Shown: piece after piece, positions 44,095 to 51,302 of the stretch | Position numbering within the stretch: position 1 is the first letter of the stretch | Layout of the letters: each line of letters begins with the position of its first letter | DNA from: Acetobacteraceae bacterium | GTDB taxonomy: Bacteria; Pseudomonadota; Alphaproteobacteria; Acetobacterales; Acetobacteraceae | DNA length: 64,000 nt | Assembly (NCBI GenBank): GCA_003506895.1 | Contig: DNXO01000020.1 | Location: forward strand, 133,095 to 197,094 | Direction of reading: 5' to 3' | Notes under the pieces: model-generated | What the model saw: only the letters and a program-made list of their open reading frames with translations | Databases searched by the model: none | What the model was told of the DNA's origin: nothing | Program-made: the position numbers and the translations under genes

Positions 44095-44145
44095 CGCACA
44101 CATTAAATGAGTTCGATTAGTTATTCAACTCATAAAATGTGTGCG
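44095..44145 (-). promoter_or_regulatory. Near-perfect 19-bp inverted repeat operator over the STAND promoter
   Basis: Arms 44095-44113 and 44127-44145 match at 17 of 19 positions around a 13-base centre. On the minus strand TTGAAT (44123-44128) and TAATGT (44100-44105) form a promoter with exact 17-base spacing inside the repeat. The predicted start point falls at the ATG at 44093, with no ribosome-binding site between, so the mRNA may be leaderless. The repeat is the obvious site for autorepression by the gene's own HTH domain. Confidence 0.7.
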
Positions 44146-44247
44146 GTAATGCCGCAGCGTATAACCGAGGGCAGAAGCTTATCATAAGAAGGGCAGAAAT
44201 GGCTCCCCGCTCGCCTACCATCACACGGGACATTCTCTGTTTCGGCG

Positions 44248-44268
44248 CGGTTCTCGTCGCGAGAACCG
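44248..44268 (-). terminator. Hairpin without T-run after the ClC remnant
   Basis: Perfect 9-base arms CGGTTCTCG (44248-44256) and CGAGAACCG (44260-44268) around a 3-base loop, 22 bases past the end of the ClC gene. No T-run follows, so it may be a weak terminator or a binding palindrome. Confidence 0.35.
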
Positions 44269-44289
44269 ACCTCCACGCCATTCTCTCCC

Positions 44290-45072
44290 CTACAACCCGC
44301 CCTGGCGTTCCTGCTGTCGCTCCCGCACCTGGTCGTCGGTCAGGCGGGCGTCGTAGATCGACCTTGGCTCGATCGTGCGGGCGATCAGCGTCGCGGTCAC
44401 CACGATGATCAGCAGCGGCAGGATCGCGGCCCGGGCGTAGCCTGTCAGCTCCATCATCAGCACCACCGCCGAGATCGGGCCTTGGGTAGACGCAGCCAGC
44501 ATCGCGCCGGCTCCCAGCAGGGCGAACAGCCCGGGCGGGATGCCGGGAAAAACCCACGCCCACGGCAAACCCAGCGTGCCGCCCAGCAGCGCCTCCAGCG
44601 CCAGACTGGGTGTGAACAGCCCGCCCGGCGCGCCGCTGCCCAGGCACATCACCGTCGCCGCCGGGCGCAGGAACGCCAGCGCCAGCAGCAGGGGCACCGA
44701 AACCTGTCCGGTGAAGGACAGCTCGGCGATATCGCGTCCGTTGCCCAGCAATTGAGGCAACGGGATGGACGCCGCCCCCAGGATCGTCAGGGCAACCAAG
44801 GGCGCCAGCAGCCGCCGCCAGCCGCTGGGTTTGTGCCGGTCGGCCCAGGCCACCGAACGGACATAGACGACCGAGACCAGGCCGATCGCCATTCCGGCCG
44901 GCGAGGCCCGGGCGGCGCTGGAAATGCCTCCGTGAAAGGCCGGTATGTCGGCGTGTCGGGCAGGAATTCCCAGGACACCCCGGCGGCGGTTAGCGCCGTC
45001 AGCAGCGCCGGTCAGGACGATCGCGAACCAGAACCCCGCTGCGGTGCGCCGAACGAGGATGGGCGGGATCAT
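44290..45072 (-). pseudogene. Decayed ClC-family chloride channel/antiporter gene
   Basis: An open frame of 260 codons, but ClC proteins are 420 or more. The second half is ClC: WADRHKPSGWRRL, PQLLGNGRDI, the filter GAPGGLFTPSLALEALLGG and the pore Tyr in PRSIYDARL. The first 22 residues (ILVRRTAAGFWFAIVLTG) match a ClC N-terminus. The stretch between is not ClC in this frame; another frame reads PALLTALTAAGVSWEFLPDTPTY, which is ClC just before the second half. So about 180 codons are gone and two frameshifts flank what remains. The GREGP filter region is lost, so the channel cannot work. Confidence 0.75.
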
Positions 45073-45112
45073 GGCGGGTGTCTCCTGGGCGTGGGGCTGC
45101 TATAGCCCGCGG

Positions 45113-46291
45113 ATGTCTGAAACCCCCTATTCCTATGACGTGATCATTCTGGGCGCCGGCGCGGCCGGGTTGATGTGTGCGATCCGCGCGGGCCAGCGCG
45201 GGCGGCGCGTGTTGGTGCTGGATCACGCGCCCCAGGCCGGGGTGAAGATCCTGATCAGCGGGGGAGGGCGGTGCAATTTCACCAACCTCGGCACCGTCCC
45301 GGATCGCTTCCTGTCGGAGAACCCGCATTTCTGCCGATCGGCGTTAAGCCGCTATAAGCCTGCGGATTTTGTCGCCCTGGTGCAAAGGCACGGCATCGCC
45401 TTCCACGAAAAGACCCTCGGGCAACTGTTCTGCGACGGATCCGCTCGGGATATCGTCGCCATGCTGCTGGCGGAGTGCGCGGCGGTGAGGGTGGATGTGC
45501 GGGTGAAGCACCGGATCCTGAATGTCAGCCGGCCGTCGGCGTTTCGGGTGGAGACGGACCAGGGGGCGTTCTCGGCCGACAGCCTTGTGGTGGCGACCGG
45601 CGGCATGTCGATCCCCAAAATGGGGTCCACTGGTTTCGCCTACGAACTCGCTCGGCAGTTCGGGTTGCGGTTGACCTCGGTTCGGCCGGGGCTGGTGCCG
45701 CTGACGTTCGGCGACGGGCTGCTGGAGATGATGTCGGGGTTGAGCGGGGTGTCGCTGGATAGTGCGGTATCAATCGGCAAGAGGTCGTTTCGCGAGGCGC
45801 TGCTGTTCACCCATCGCGGCCTTTCCGGTCCGGCGGTGCTACAGATTTCCTCATACTGGCGGCAGGGGGCGATCTCGCTGAACCTGCTGCCGGGCAGGGA
45901 CGCGGGGGCATTTCTGCTGGAACGGAAGCAGGCGCGTCCGAAGGCCGGTCTCGCCAGCGTGCTGGCGGAGGTACTGCCGGCGCGGCTGGCCGCGGTTCTG
46001 GCCGGTTCGGTCGAGGCGCGGATGGCGGACGTGCCGAACCGGGTGCTGGCGGCGTTGGCCGAACGGTTGTCCGGGTGGGCGGTGGAACCGAACGGGACCG
46101 AGGGGTTCGCCAAGGCCGAAGTGACCCTCGGCGGGGTCGATACGCGCGATCTGTCGTCCAGGACGATGGCCGCGAACGACGTGCCGGGCTTGTTCGTTAT
46201 CGGCGAGGCCGTGGATGTGACCGGTTGGCTCGGGGGATATAACTTCCAGTGGGCCTGGGCCAGCGGATGGTGCGCGGGGGAGGCGGTTTAA
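45113..46291 (+). CDS. BaiN/HI0933-family FAD-dependent oxidoreductase
   Basis: 392 residues from ATG 45113. FAD dinucleotide motif DVIILGAGAAGLMCAIRAGQRGRRVLVLD, then KILISGGGRCNFTN, which is the signature of the HI0933/BaiN family, VATGGMSIPKMGSTGFAYELARQFG and the C-terminal second flavin site LFVIGEAVDVTGWLGGYNFQWAWASGW. Members are flavoproteins of unclear substrate, often annotated as aminoacetone oxidase family. It is divergent from the ClC remnant and shares a short upstream region with it. Confidence 0.9.
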   Translation: MSETPYSYDVIILGAGAAGLMCAIRAGQRGRRVLVLDHAPQAGVKILISGGGRCNFTNLGTVPDRFLSENPHFCRSALSRYKPADFVALVQRHGIAFHEKTLGQLFCDGSARDIVAMLLAECAAVRVDVRVKHRILNVSRPSAFRVETDQGAFSADSLVVATGGMSIPKMGSTGFAYELARQFGLRLTSVRPGLVPLTFGDGLLEMMSGLSGVSLDSAVSIGKRSFREALLFTHRGLSGPAVLQISSYWRQGAISLNLLPGRDAGAFLLERKQARPKAGLASVLAEVLPARLAAVLAGSVEARMADVPNRVLAALAERLSGWAVEPNGTEGFAKAEVTLGGVDTRDLSSRTMAANDVPGLFVIGEAVDVTGWLGGYNFQWAWASGWCAGEAV

Positions 46292-46604
46292 GCGCGGCAA
46301 CGCCCTTTTGCATCCGGGGGCAACGTGGCCTCCTCGCAGGCCGAAATGTCGATATTTCTAAATTGCTTGGATCGAAAATCCACAAGGGAAGGAATCGGAT
46401 TCACGATCATCGGCCGCCCACGGAGGGCGACACTGTATGCATTCCACGTATTTCTTATTATACCACGCGGTGAATTGACAAAATATCCCAAAAAATTTGT
46501 ATTTATTAGAAATAAAATCCAATATTATGGGAAATATTGCGCCTATATAGAAGAATACCCTAAAACTCCCTCGGTCCGTCTTTTTGGGGTGTCATATCAG
46601 AACC
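46292..46604. other. AT-rich gene-free stretch carrying the barrel-gene promoter
   Basis: 313 bases without a credible gene. From about 46430 to 46570 the sequence is roughly two-thirds A+T in a genome near two-thirds G+C. It contains the promoter at 46475-46503. A 114-codon frame across it has atypical composition and no recognisable domain. Confidence 0.65.
46475..46503 (+). promoter_or_regulatory. Sigma-70-type promoter with perfect -35
   Basis: Consensus TTGACA at 46475-46480, a 17-base A-rich spacer, and TGTATT at 46498-46503 (4 of 6). The start point would be near 46510, leaving about 95 bases before the barrel-protein ATG. Confidence 0.6.
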
Positions 46605-47657
46605 ATGTTGATCGAAGTGCGTATGGTGCGACCCGCGTCCCCTGCCTCGGATTGCGGTCTCTTGGATAGCGCTCCGTCAATGGGCCTTGCCGTTCTGCTC
46701 GGCCTGGCGGTGCTGGGCGGCATGGCGCCGCGGCTTGCTTGGGCATCGGACGGGCTGGATCTGACCCTGCCGCCGTCAGGCCTTCCCAGCCAGACAAACC
46801 CCGCCGTGAAAACGGACCTGGTAGCTGACGCCGGACGCGACGATGGGTTCGTTGCCAAATGGCGGGCCTGGGTAGCCCAGGCGCGGGCAACGCAGCCGAC
46901 CTGGAGCAGTCCGTTGGTCACCACCACCGGAATGCTGGAACAACGGCTTCGCTTCGACGTTGATCGGCTGCATTCGGGCAACGGCACCGACACCACGGAG
47001 CTCGACGGTGGCAAGGGCCTGGACTTGATCGTGAACGAAACAACCGAGATCCGGTTCGCCGCGGCACCCTACTACATTCGCTCCGGCGTATCCGGCACCG
47101 GGCGGACCCAGAAAGGCGCGATCGAGCCGCTGGCCGGGTTCAACGATTGGCCCTTTCTGCGGGTCGAAGAGCGGCTCTTCAGCAGCTCGGCGAGCGAAGG
47201 CAATTACGTGGTCTCCGCGCTGTTGCAAGTCCAGGCACCGTCGGGAATCGAACGGCTGACCAGCAACGCGTGGCAATACCTGCCAACATTGGCGTTCGGG
47301 AAGGGCTGGGGGAAGTTCGATATTCAGGGCACCGTCGGAGGCGTCATCCCAGCGTCCCGTGCCGATGTGATCGGCTACCAGGTCCAGACCAACATTGCCT
47401 TCCAATACCATGTGCAGGAGGTGCTCTGGCCGGAGCTGGAGGTGAACTGGACCTATTATGCGAACGGCCAACGCGGCGGATTAAATCAGGTCTATTTGAC
47501 CCCGGGCCTGGTGGTCGGACGCTTTGTGCTCCCCGACGGCCTGAAATTCACGTTCGGGGTGGGCTACCAGGCCGCGATCACCCCAACCTATATTCCGAAG
47601 CCGCAGACGCCCGCCTATAACCACGCTTGGCTGTTCACCACGCGGCTGAATTTCTAG
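46605..47657 (+). CDS. Outer-membrane beta-barrel protein (phenol MetA-type)
   Basis: 350 residues from ATG 46605; a TTG 21 bases upstream and ATGs downstream are alternatives. Residues 30-52 form a signal peptide core (MGLAVLLGLAVLGGMAPRLAWA). The rest alternates polar and hydrophobic residues with frequent Tyr/Trp/Phe at strand ends, and the chain ends in ...TTRLNF, the C-terminal Phe of outer-membrane proteins. LPTLAFGKGWGKFDIQGTVGG and GLVVGRFVLPDGLKFTFGVGYQ fit the transporter family of phenol-degradation meta-pathway proteins. Substrate unknown. Confidence 0.75.
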   Translation: MLIEVRMVRPASPASDCGLLDSAPSMGLAVLLGLAVLGGMAPRLAWASDGLDLTLPPSGLPSQTNPAVKTDLVADAGRDDGFVAKWRAWVAQARATQPTWSSPLVTTTGMLEQRLRFDVDRLHSGNGTDTTELDGGKGLDLIVNETTEIRFAAAPYYIRSGVSGTGRTQKGAIEPLAGFNDWPFLRVEERLFSSSASEGNYVVSALLQVQAPSGIERLTSNAWQYLPTLAFGKGWGKFDIQGTVGGVIPASRADVIGYQVQTNIAFQYHVQEVLWPELEVNWTYYANGQRGGLNQVYLTPGLVVGRFVLPDGLKFTFGVGYQAAITPTYIPKPQTPAYNHAWLFTTRLNF

Positions 47658-47730
47658 CGGGGGACGCATGTCCCGTTGTGGGATCGGCGGACTGGCTGAA
47701 AGTCCAGAAGCAGACGGCGCCACGCAGAAA

Positions 47731-47750
47731 GGCCGGGGATGAACCCGGCC
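47731..47750 (+). terminator. Possible terminator hairpin after the barrel gene
   Basis: Perfect arms GGCCGGG (47731-47737) and CCCGGCC (47744-47750) with a 6-base loop, 74 bases past the stop. Only a weak T stretch follows. Confidence 0.4.
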
Positions 47751-47842
47751 TCCATGCAATTTCCGGCGGTTGAGCCGATTGCCGCCCACCCTGGTCACGG
47801 CTGCCTTCTATCGGCCGGACCATCAGGCGGAGGACGTTCGGT

Positions 47843-47995
47843 CTAGCGGCTTAAAGAGCCGGTCTGCTGAACCTTCGTGGCGGCCGCGTCCCCCGCGACG
47901 GTGCTGCCGTTGTGGAACTCGGCGGCGTTGGCGATGGGGGCGATCGCGGCCGTCAGGCTCAGAGCGGCGAAGGCGGCGAGGACTATGTTTTTCAT
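47843..47995 (-). CDS. Small exported peptide, unknown function
   Basis: 50 residues from ATG 47995 with GGAG upstream. The first 24 residues are a signal peptide (MKNIVLAAFAALSLTAAIAPIANA), leaving a mature peptide of 26 residues (AEFHNGSTVAGDAAATKVQQTGSLSR). Small periplasmic proteins of this shape are common in alphaproteobacteria and rarely characterised. A perfect palindrome lies 78-96 bases upstream. Confidence 0.6.
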   Translation of the reverse strand: MKNIVLAAFAALSLTAAIAPIANAAEFHNGSTVAGDAAATKVQQTGSLSR

Positions 47996-48301
47996 CGGAA
48001 TTCTCCGTTTCAAGTCGGGCAATGCGTCCGGCTTCGATGGAGGCTTAATTAGGTCCGTGCAGGGGGGATGATAATGCTGCATTGCAGCATTGGATTTATG
48101 CACGCATCGCGGAAATAGGGGGCTTGTAGAGCCCTGCTGGAACGTCGTCACAGTGATTTGGCCCGTCGCGAATTGGCAGGATGCGGTCGTTCTGTGCTTC
48201 GGAGGATTGGCGCCGGGGGTGTGACGATCTGTCGCGCGCCATTGCCATCACCGGCATATCGCTGCACGGAATCGATGGCCAACACGGTACCCGCGAAATG
48301 G
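47996..48301. other. 306-base stretch between the small peptide gene and tRNA-Thr
   Basis: No gene is supported here. It contains the palindrome at 48073-48091 and otherwise ordinary GC-rich sequence. Confidence 0.6.
48073..48091. promoter_or_regulatory. Perfect 9-bp palindrome, operator-like
   Basis: AATGCTGCA and TGCAGCATT flank a single T (48073-48091), upstream of the small exported peptide gene. The size and perfect symmetry suit a dimeric repressor site; no regulator is assigned. Confidence 0.4.
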
Positions 48302-48373
<72 letters not shown>

Positions 48374-48450
48374 GCCCGGGGGTGACCAAGCGGGGGTCTT
48401 CCTAGCCGCCGCTTGATCCCGGTGCAACCCCGAAAACGAGGTGGCGGCCG

Positions 48451-49068
48451 TTACTTTGGGGTTGGGATCGTCTCGATCCGCCCGTCAGCGTGAATCACGG
48501 TGCTGGTGCCGTTGCCGTTCGGTACAACGATGGACTGGCCACCCCCGCCGGGTGGATTGATGGTCTGATAGCCTGGGCCGCCACCTGTCGTCACCGCCGG
48601 ACCTTGCGGGGTTTGAATGATCTGCCCGGTGGCAGGGCGCGCCGGTGGGGCCGCGGGTGGCGCGGCGTAACTGGACAGCGGCGGCGCCGGATGCGGGGTG
48701 GCGAGACCGGTTTCCGCCGGTGGCTGAGGGGAAGAACTGCCCGTGGCGGGGTTTGGTGACGGCCGGGGTGCGGTGCCGCGGAAAAGCGGTGAACCGGGTA
48801 CCGGTCCCTCGGGCTGCGGAATCAGGTTTTGATCGCTGACCAGTTCCTTCAGCGTCGGCGACGGCGGCAGCGGGCCGGGCCAAATGTCGCCAGGCTCTGT
48901 CGTCAGAACCGGCTCGGTTGGCTCCTGTCCACGGGCACGTACCAGGTTTTCGCTGTCGCCGGCTGGCTGATTCGGGTTGAAATCGCCGGTAAAGGACGGA
49001 TTCCACCACGTGTTGTAGCCGCAGCCGCTGAGAGAAAGCGCCAGGGCGAGCAAGGCGATACGTCGCAT
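48451..49068 (-). CDS. Pro/Gly-rich lipoprotein, unknown function
   Basis: 205 residues from ATG 49068. MRRIALLALALSLSGCGYNTWWNPSF is a lipoprotein signal with lipobox LSLSGC. The rest is low-complexity: long Pro/Ala/Ser stretches (about 90-150), then GYQTINPPGGGGQSIVVPNGNGTSTVIHADGRIETIPTPK, a Gly-rich C-terminal pattern. Probably a periplasm-spanning or cell-wall-contacting lipoprotein; no family recognised. It is divergent from the Fe-S protein gene. Confidence 0.7.
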   Translation of the reverse strand: MRRIALLALALSLSGCGYNTWWNPSFTGDFNPNQPAGDSENLVRARGQEPTEPVLTTEPGDIWPGPLPPSPTLKELVSDQNLIPQPEGPVPGSPLFRGTAPRPSPNPATGSSSPQPPAETGLATPHPAPPLSSYAAPPAAPPARPATGQIIQTPQGPAVTTGGGPGYQTINPPGGGGQSIVVPNGNGTSTVIHADGRIETIPTPK

Positions 49069-49192
49069 CGGGGAATGGTATCCAGTCTGAGTTGGTATGC
49101 GTTGAGGCCGGCGAAGTTTGGCCGCAGGACGTGCGACACTCAAGGCTGTTATCACAGGTCGGTGGCAACAGTCACGATCCGGGCGACGGTCG

Positions 49193-49250
49193 CGGGCCTT
49201 CTCCGCGCGTGGCCTCGGCGGTCGGGCCTTCTCCGCGCGTGGCCTCGGCG
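49193..49250. repeat. 30-base tandem duplication before the Fe-S protein gene
   Basis: The 28-base block 49193-49220 is repeated exactly at 49223-49250, period 30. It lies between the divergent lipoprotein and Fe-S genes, ending 33 bases before the latter's ATG. Confidence 0.9.
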
Positions 49251-49283
49251 CTAGGATGTGGCGGTCATCTGGAGTACCCGGCG

Positions 49284-50564
49284 ATGGACGCTCCCGCTTT
49301 CGACCACGCGTTGCGGATTCGGGCCGTGGATATCCTCGCGCGCTGCACAGCCTGCGGTGCCTGCGCCGAGGTCTGCCCAATGCCCGCCCCCGCGGGGCTG
49401 GATACCGCCGACCCCAAGCGGCTCACGGCTGGAATTCTGACGGTTTTGCGCGGCGGAGCGCACGCGGACGCCAGCCGTTGGGCCGAGGTTTGTTCGGGTA
49501 GCGGCCATTGCATTCCTGCCTGCCTCCACGGTGTGAATCCCCGCCTGATGCTGGCCCTGGCGCGTCTCGCCGCACAGGCGGCCACCGAGTCCTCGACAAA
49601 GCGCCAAACCGGATTCGCCCGATTCGGCGCGATGACGAAGGGCGTGCGCGTGCTGTCGCGCCTGCAGCTTCCGCCGGATACGCTCGCCCGGTTCGCCGAC
49701 CGTGAAGAGCCGGCGCCAGAGGTCGTTTTCTACACCGGCTGCAATGTTATGAAGACGCCGCACATCGTCCTGCTCGCGCTCGATATCATGGACGCGATGG
49801 GGATCCGCTACCGGGTCATGGGTGGACCTTCTGCCTGCTGTGGCGTGCTTCAGTTCGGCGCTGGCGATCTGGCCACGTCGGGTCGGGTCGCATACCGAAC
49901 GATCGACCGCCTGGCCGCCGCCGCCCCGCGCGCGCTGTCCTGGTGTCCGACCTGCCAGGTGCAACTGACCGAGATCGCCGCGCCGACACGGCCAGATGCC
50001 CCTCTCGACATGGCACCCTTTGTCCGTTTTCTCGCCGAACGTCTGGATACGCTGCGGCCGCTGCTGAAACACCGGGTCGATAAACGTGTCGGGCTGCACG
50101 AGCATCCCGGCAACCCGGGCGTTCCGGAGGCGGCACAGGCGATCTTGCGCGCTATTCCGGGACTGGACTTCGTCGATCTGGAGCAACCCCGCGTCGGCTA
50201 CATGTGCAACAAGCTGGCGCCACTTCCCGCGTTCAAGCAGGACGTGCATCGCAACCAGCTTCAGGCTGCCGCCGATGCGGGCGTGACCACCTTGGCGGGC
50301 ATCTACCACGCCTGCCATCGCGAACTATGCAGCCATGAACGCGACTGGCCCTTCGAGGTCGTGAATTTCCTTGAACTCGTTGGCGAGAGCATGGGGCTGC
50401 ATCGCCCCGACCTGTTCAAGCGTTTGAAGATCATGCAGGACGTCGATGCGGTCCTGGCTGACGCCGCGCCGTTGATCGCGGCCAACGGTTTAGAACTCGA
50501 TGAAGCCAGGGATGTGATCCTGCGTGATATGCTGGGGGAACAACCGCTGCCTTTGCGTGGTTAG
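49284..50564 (+). CDS. Fe-S oxidoreductase with two CCG-type domains (GlpC/HdrB-like)
   Basis: 426 residues from ATG 49284 with GGAG upstream. The N-terminal ferredoxin part has Cys21, 24, 27 and 31 (CTACGACAEVCPMP) and a second, irregular group Cys70, 76 and 80 (CSGSGHCIPAC). A first CCG-type domain has TGCNVMKTPH and GGPSACCGVLQFG, with WCPTCQ. The second is degenerate (GYMCNKLAP, YHACHRELCSHE). Such proteins pass electrons from a dehydrogenase to quinone or disulfide. No partner dehydrogenase is adjacent. Confidence 0.85.
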   Translation: MDAPAFDHALRIRAVDILARCTACGACAEVCPMPAPAGLDTADPKRLTAGILTVLRGGAHADASRWAEVCSGSGHCIPACLHGVNPRLMLALARLAAQAATESSTKRQTGFARFGAMTKGVRVLSRLQLPPDTLARFADREEPAPEVVFYTGCNVMKTPHIVLLALDIMDAMGIRYRVMGGPSACCGVLQFGAGDLATSGRVAYRTIDRLAAAAPRALSWCPTCQVQLTEIAAPTRPDAPLDMAPFVRFLAERLDTLRPLLKHRVDKRVGLHEHPGNPGVPEAAQAILRAIPGLDFVDLEQPRVGYMCNKLAPLPAFKQDVHRNQLQAAADAGVTTLAGIYHACHRELCSHERDWPFEVVNFLELVGESMGLHRPDLFKRLKIMQDVDAVLADAAPLIAANGLELDEARDVILRDMLGEQPLPLRG

Positions 50565-50960
50565 CGGATCGACAAAATCCCGCGGCCCGCACCGCCATCA
50601 TTGGGGCGCGGTCCGGTATAATACCAGCGGCCCAAAGGGCCGACTGGTATGCGCGCGGGGTTGGTGGGGCGGCCGCGCGCCAAATCAATAGGATACCAGC
50701 CGCCCGCCGACTGACAAAAGAGTCGAAGCTTCGGGCGGCTGGTATAAATCAGCCGGATCCCCCCAGTTGACCGTTCGGGCCGGTCACCGCGGTGCCAGGA
50801 GGGACAATGACCGTGGTGCTTTTCGGCGGCGGTGGAGTCAGGGCGATCAGAAGCAATTTACCCGTGCGATGGAATCGTTCCTGGGCGACACCGTGTTCAG
50901 ATGGCCCTTCGTTTCAGCGATTGAAATGATACCTGGCATCAAATGGCTATACACCCGCTG
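50565..50960. other. 396-base stretch dominated by palindromes
   Basis: It contains the palindromic elements at 50621-50745. A 66-codon frame at 50767-50967 (MTVRAGHRGARRDN...) has a hydrophobic end FRWPFVSAIEMIPGIKWLYTRCY and might be a gene remnant, but no family or ribosome-binding site supports it. Confidence 0.5.
50621..50745. repeat. Palindromic element pair with shared ATACCAG ends
   Basis: Hairpin A is 50621-50650, ATACCAG-CGGCCC against GGGCCG-A-CTGGTAT. Hairpin B is 50693-50745, with perfect 14-base arms ATACCAGCCGCCCG and CGGGCGGCTGGTAT and an inner CGACT/AGTCG pair. Between them GCGCGCGG (50651-50658) pairs with CCGCGCGC (50673-50680). The common ends suggest a REP/BIME- or MITE-like intergenic element. 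Confidence 0.7.
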
Positions 50961-51293
50961 CTACTGAAACGCGGGCGCGCGTCGTGGTTCGTCGATACGC
51001 CGCAAGGTCTCGGATGAGGGAAGCCCATGCAGGACGTCGGTCGTCTCACTCCGTAGCGTCTCAAACCGGGACGGGACAGGTAATGCGCTTCGGCAGTCCG
51101 CCGCGCCCTCCGCCGCCGGCACCGCGGCGTAGGTCTGGCTGGTCAATCCGCCCGGAGCAACCGGCCGGCCGGCCAAATCCAACGGAATCGGCAGTGCCTG
51201 ACCGCCGTCCGGCGGATGCATGCAGTCCTCCGGCGGCGCCGCACCGGCGCCCAGGAAGATCAGTGGAAGGATCGCAAGCGTTTTCCAGCCCAT
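50961..51293 (-). CDS. Small exported protein downstream of hpnN, unknown function
   Basis: 110 residues with a signal peptide MGWKTLAILPLIFLGAGA. The mature part has two Cys (EDCMHPPDGG, ADCRSALPVPS), many Pro residues and a polar C-terminus. It begins 9 bases after the hpnN stop on the same strand, so it is probably co-transcribed. No family recognised; a periplasmic role next to the hopanoid transporter is inference. Confidence 0.6.
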   Translation of the reverse strand: MGWKTLAILPLIFLGAGAAPPEDCMHPPDGGQALPIPLDLAGRPVAPGGLTSQTYAAVPAAEGAADCRSALPVPSRFETLRSETTDVLHGLPSSETLRRIDEPRRAPAFQ

Positions 51294-51302
51294 GACAGCC
51301 TC

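Noticed and set aside
46325..46669. 114-codon frame across the AT-rich patch
   Set aside because: It has no ribosome-binding site, no domain, spans the promoter and overlaps the start of the barrel gene.
50767..50967. 66-codon frame with a hydrophobic end
   Set aside because: Possibly a gene remnant, but no family, no ribosome-binding site and the frame breaks at its front. Mentioned under the spacer only.
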